From positions 1-7,422 of the forward strand of contig JACMLA010000885.1 in assembly GCA_014379815.1 (NCBI GenBank): DNA of 7,422 nucleotides, given 5' to 3'. The position numbers were made by a program, and so were the translations under genes. Source of the stretch: Bryobacteraceae bacterium (lineage in GTDB: Bacteria; Acidobacteriota; Terriglobia; Bryobacterales; Bryobacteraceae). Positions within the stretch are counted from its first letter, which is position 1. Every line of letters begins with the position of its first letter. Under the pieces are notes generated by a model, which saw only the letters and a program-made list of their open reading frames with translations, searched no databases and was not told the origin of the DNA. Shown one piece after another: positions 5,266-7,422 of this stretch.

Positions 5266-7422
5266 CTAAAAATGGAGCTTCGCGACCAGCTCAAACACTC
5301 GCGGATCGAACGCAGAATTGATGCTTCCGAAGGCTGCGGTGCCAAAATTTCCGTTGGGGTTGCCGAGGGCTGGTGTATTGGTGACATTGAAGGCCTCAGC
5401 TCGCAATTCCACGAACCGGATTCGCTTGCCGACCATCAGGTCGAGTGTCCGGTAGCCCGGTCCAATCACAGGGTTCCGTGAGCTATTTCCGATGGTGAAC
5501 TGGGGCGCAAGCCGGAAAGCACTGGTGTCGAACCATCGTGACGTGGACCGGAGGTCGGAAGCAAGCTGAGGATCTGCCACCCGGTTGGGCCGCTGAATTC
5601 CGAAGCCCGCGAAGGCGTTCAGGTTTGGGGTTTGGATCACGGCGATCGGACTTCCAGACTGCGCACGGGCGATTCCAGCTATCTGATATCCTCGCCATTC
5701 AAACACTCCGCCTGCTGAGAAGATATGCGGGACACTGCCCGTACTGACATCTTTCTCGAGCCTGCGGTTGTAGCTGTCGGCCGCCTGAAACGCAGCAACG
5801 GGACCGGTCAGAATCGCTGAATCGAAGACGGCGCCTGCATCGTCGATCAGTTTCGACCACGTGTAGGCAGCGCTAAACGTAAATGCTTTCGTGAACCGTT
5901 TGGCCAGACGGCTCTGGAAAGAGTGATACGTCGAATGACCGACATTGTTGCGGTACAACGCCACGGTGGTGAATCGTTGGAACGGTCGTAACAATTGCTG
6001 CTGTGCGACTGTGGGGCGCCCTATGGATGAGCTCACCGGAATCTGACCGAAGTAGGGATTTTGCACCTGTTGCGTAAGCTGAGAACCGAGACTGAGAAGC
6101 TCCACCGGTAGCTGATTCGCGTTGACGTCCGGGACGCCAAGATTTGTCAGCTTGGACCCGAGGTACCCAGTCTCTATCGACCAATCCTGTGCGAACGATT
6201 TCTGGAGAGACAGATTCCACTGCTGTGCGTAGCCGCTCTTCCCATCACGCTGCACCCCGAAGACACCCTGACCCAGACCGGCATTTGCATCAAGGGGCGC
6301 GTTTGCCAGCGAGGGACCGTCGCTAAGCCGAAACGCGGGGTTCACGTTATCGAGCGACGGCTGGGACGTCGTGCGGATGAAGGGGAACAGCGGTGTCGTA
6401 AAAGGAGTCGTGATTCCTGCCTGCTCGATCCACGTCATTCCGTAGCCACACCGGATGACGAAGGTTTCGCCGACCCTGTAGGCGAGACCGATTCGCGGAG
6501 CGAAGTTACCTCTTTCCAGTTGCCTTGCAGATCGTCCGTACCCGTTGGTCCCGAGGAAATCCAGCTGTTGTGTCTGGAGATTGAAGACGGCGCCGCGATC
6601 ACCGGCAACTGTCGAGGGAAAGTTCAGTGTGTAGCGGGCGCCAAGATTGACGTTAAGCCGGCGGGAGACCTTGAAGTCGTCTTGGAGAAAAAACTCGGCG
6701 ATGTTAGCGCGCGGCCTCAGGGTCCCTGTCTGTTGATCGATGCTGAAGTTCTGGACGTTTCCGAGCGTCAGATTCGCGAAGCTGGTGAACTGATAATTGC
6801 CGCTTGGATAAGGCGGTTGCAGAACATCGAGACGCTGGTGACGGATGTCGGTACCTATCTTCAGGCTGTGCCGGCCGGCGACAACAGCGAGGTTGTCTAT
6901 GATCTGTGTTACCGATGTTGCAAACTGCCCATTCGTGTTTTGTCCCGGGCCAAGAGACTGAAGACCCGTGATGTCGTATGTCGGCTCGCCAGGGTTTGAC
7001 ACACGGTTCAGTCTGCGCCGGGTGAACCCGAACCTTACCTGGTTGACCCTTGCCGGGGACAATGTCCACGTATCCTCCACAACCGTGCTGTCCGCTCGGG
7101 TGAACAGATTGCTGGTGACCTGGGGCAGAGGTTGGCCCGGGTCGGAGTCATCCCGAACATAAGCATATCGACCGAAGACGCGGTGCGAGCTGCCGAGGTA
7201 CTGATCGAATCGGGTGTCGAACTGATCCTGCGCAGTCCGGTCTGTACCGACCCGCCTGTAATTGTTTGCGGCAGTGGAAGACGTGGGCAGTGGATAGCTG
7301 GCAATCAGGCGGGCGGCCACCGGATCCCAGTTCGGCTGAGGCGATCGCTGGGCAACCGTTGGGACAGTGCTGGTTCGGACGACTCCGGTTGCGAGTCTGG
7401 ATCCCTGCCAGTCCACAAAGAA
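5266..7422 (-). CDS. Oar-like TonB-dependent outer-membrane receptor, C-terminal part (5' end beyond window)
   Basis: The frame is open from the right edge to a TAG at 5266 and gives 718 residues without their N-terminus. The visible part begins FFVDWQGSR and continues through RTSTVPT, the conserved end-of-plug block of Oar-type receptors with an N-terminal carboxypeptidase-regulatory-like domain. Full-length members usually have about 1000-1200 residues, so some 300-450 are probably missing, including the signal peptide, regulatory domain and most of the plug. The beta barrel starts near QFDTRFD (67-73) and shows alternating aromatic strands such as QDDFKV (about 245-250), APRIGLAYRVGE (about 308-320), the AYTWSKLIDD block and AEAFNVTNTP. 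It ends in KLHF with a C-terminal Phe, the usual signal for outer-membrane barrel assembly. It would import a ligand using TonB energy; the ligand cannot be deduced. The peptidase genes downstream make a peptide or protein fragment plausible (inference). There is a single cysteine, at visible residue 325. Confidence 0.95.
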   Translation of the reverse strand, partial: FFVDWQGSRLATGVVRTSTVPTVAQRSPQPNWDPVAARLIASYPLPTSSTAANNYRRVGTDRTAQDQFDTRFDQYLGSSHRVFGRYAYVRDDSDPGQPLPQVTSNLFTRADSTVVEDTWTLSPARVNQVRFGFTRRRLNRVSNPGEPTYDITGLQSLGPGQNTNGQFATSVTQIIDNLAVVAGRHSLKIGTDIRHQRLDVLQPPYPSGNYQFTSFANLTLGNVQNFSIDQQTGTLRPRANIAEFFLQDDFKVSRRLNVNLGARYTLNFPSTVAGDRGAVFNLQTQQLDFLGTNGYGRSARQLERGNFAPRIGLAYRVGETFVIRCGYGMTWIEQAGITTPFTTPLFPFIRTTSQPSLDNVNPAFRLSDGPSLANAPLDANAGLGQGVFGVQRDGKSGYAQQWNLSLQKSFAQDWSIETGYLGSKLTNLGVPDVNANQLPVELLSLGSQLTQQVQNPYFGQIPVSSSIGRPTVAQQQLLRPFQRFTTVALYRNNVGHSTYHSFQSRLAKRFTKAFTFSAAYTWSKLIDDAGAVFDSAILTGPVAAFQAADSYNRRLEKDVSTGSVPHIFSAGGVFEWRGYQIAGIARAQSGSPIAVIQTPNLNAFAGFGIQRPNRVADPQLASDLRSTSRWFDTSAFRLAPQFTIGNSSRNPVIGPGYRTLDLMVGKRIRFVELRAEAFNVTNTPALGNPNGNFGTAAFGSINSAFDPRVFELVAKLHF

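Larger units (their letters stand above)
1..7422 (-). other. Probable single operon: receptor, two M13 peptidases, PH-domain protein, SDR
   Basis: All five genes share the minus strand with gaps of 49, 27, about 20 and 10 bases. No GC-rich hairpin followed by a T-run, and no convincing promoter, was seen in any gap. The close spacing at the 3' side suggests translational coupling of the last two genes. Both ends of the unit lie outside the window, so the promoter and terminator are not visible. This is an inference from layout only. Confidence 0.6.

Noticed and set aside
6520..6999. A 159-codon + strand open frame opposite the TonB-dependent receptor
   Set aside because: It is antisense to a clear barrel-coding frame, has no domain or start context, and is explained by codon structure of the sense gene.

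Overview
The window reads like ordinary chromosomal DNA of an acidobacterium (Acidobacteriota, probably Solibacter-like or a related lineage). This is inferred from family content: an Oar-type TonB-dependent receptor with the long barrel typical of that phylum, tandem neprilysin-like M13 peptidases with secretion signals, moderately high GC, and dense packing. No rRNA, tRNA, mobile element, CRISPR array or phage gene was seen, and no gene could be supported on the + strand.

All five genes lie on the minus strand, so transcription runs from the right edge to the left. In that order: (1) the C-terminal 718 residues of an Oar-like TonB-dependent outer-membrane receptor, whose 5' end lies beyond base 7422; (2) a 666-residue secreted M13 zinc metallopeptidase, 5216 to 3216; (3) a second 666-residue M13 paralogue, 3188 to 1188; (4) a small two-helix membrane protein with a bacterial PH domain of the YdbS type, about 1167 to 718; (5) a classical short-chain dehydrogenase/reductase from 707, cut off by the left edge about 15-20 residues before its expected end. 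The intergenic gaps are 49, 27, about 20 and 10 bases. There is no convincing terminator or promoter between genes, so one polycistronic transcript is likely. No gene-free stretch longer than 50 bases exists.

The first three genes suggest an envelope-based peptide-handling module: an outer-membrane transporter plus two exported oligopeptidases, each with the full M13 zinc site and all four conserved disulfide pairs. The PH-domain protein and the SDR have no obvious link to that role beyond co-transcription.

The most notable feature is the tandem M13 pair. The two copies have the same length and put their key catalytic residues at the same numbers. They are about 80% identical around the zinc site but only about a quarter identical over residues 129-171, and each has lost a different part of the conserved C-terminal substrate-binding segment. 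This looks like an old duplication with specialisation. I did not find a clearly new type of system.
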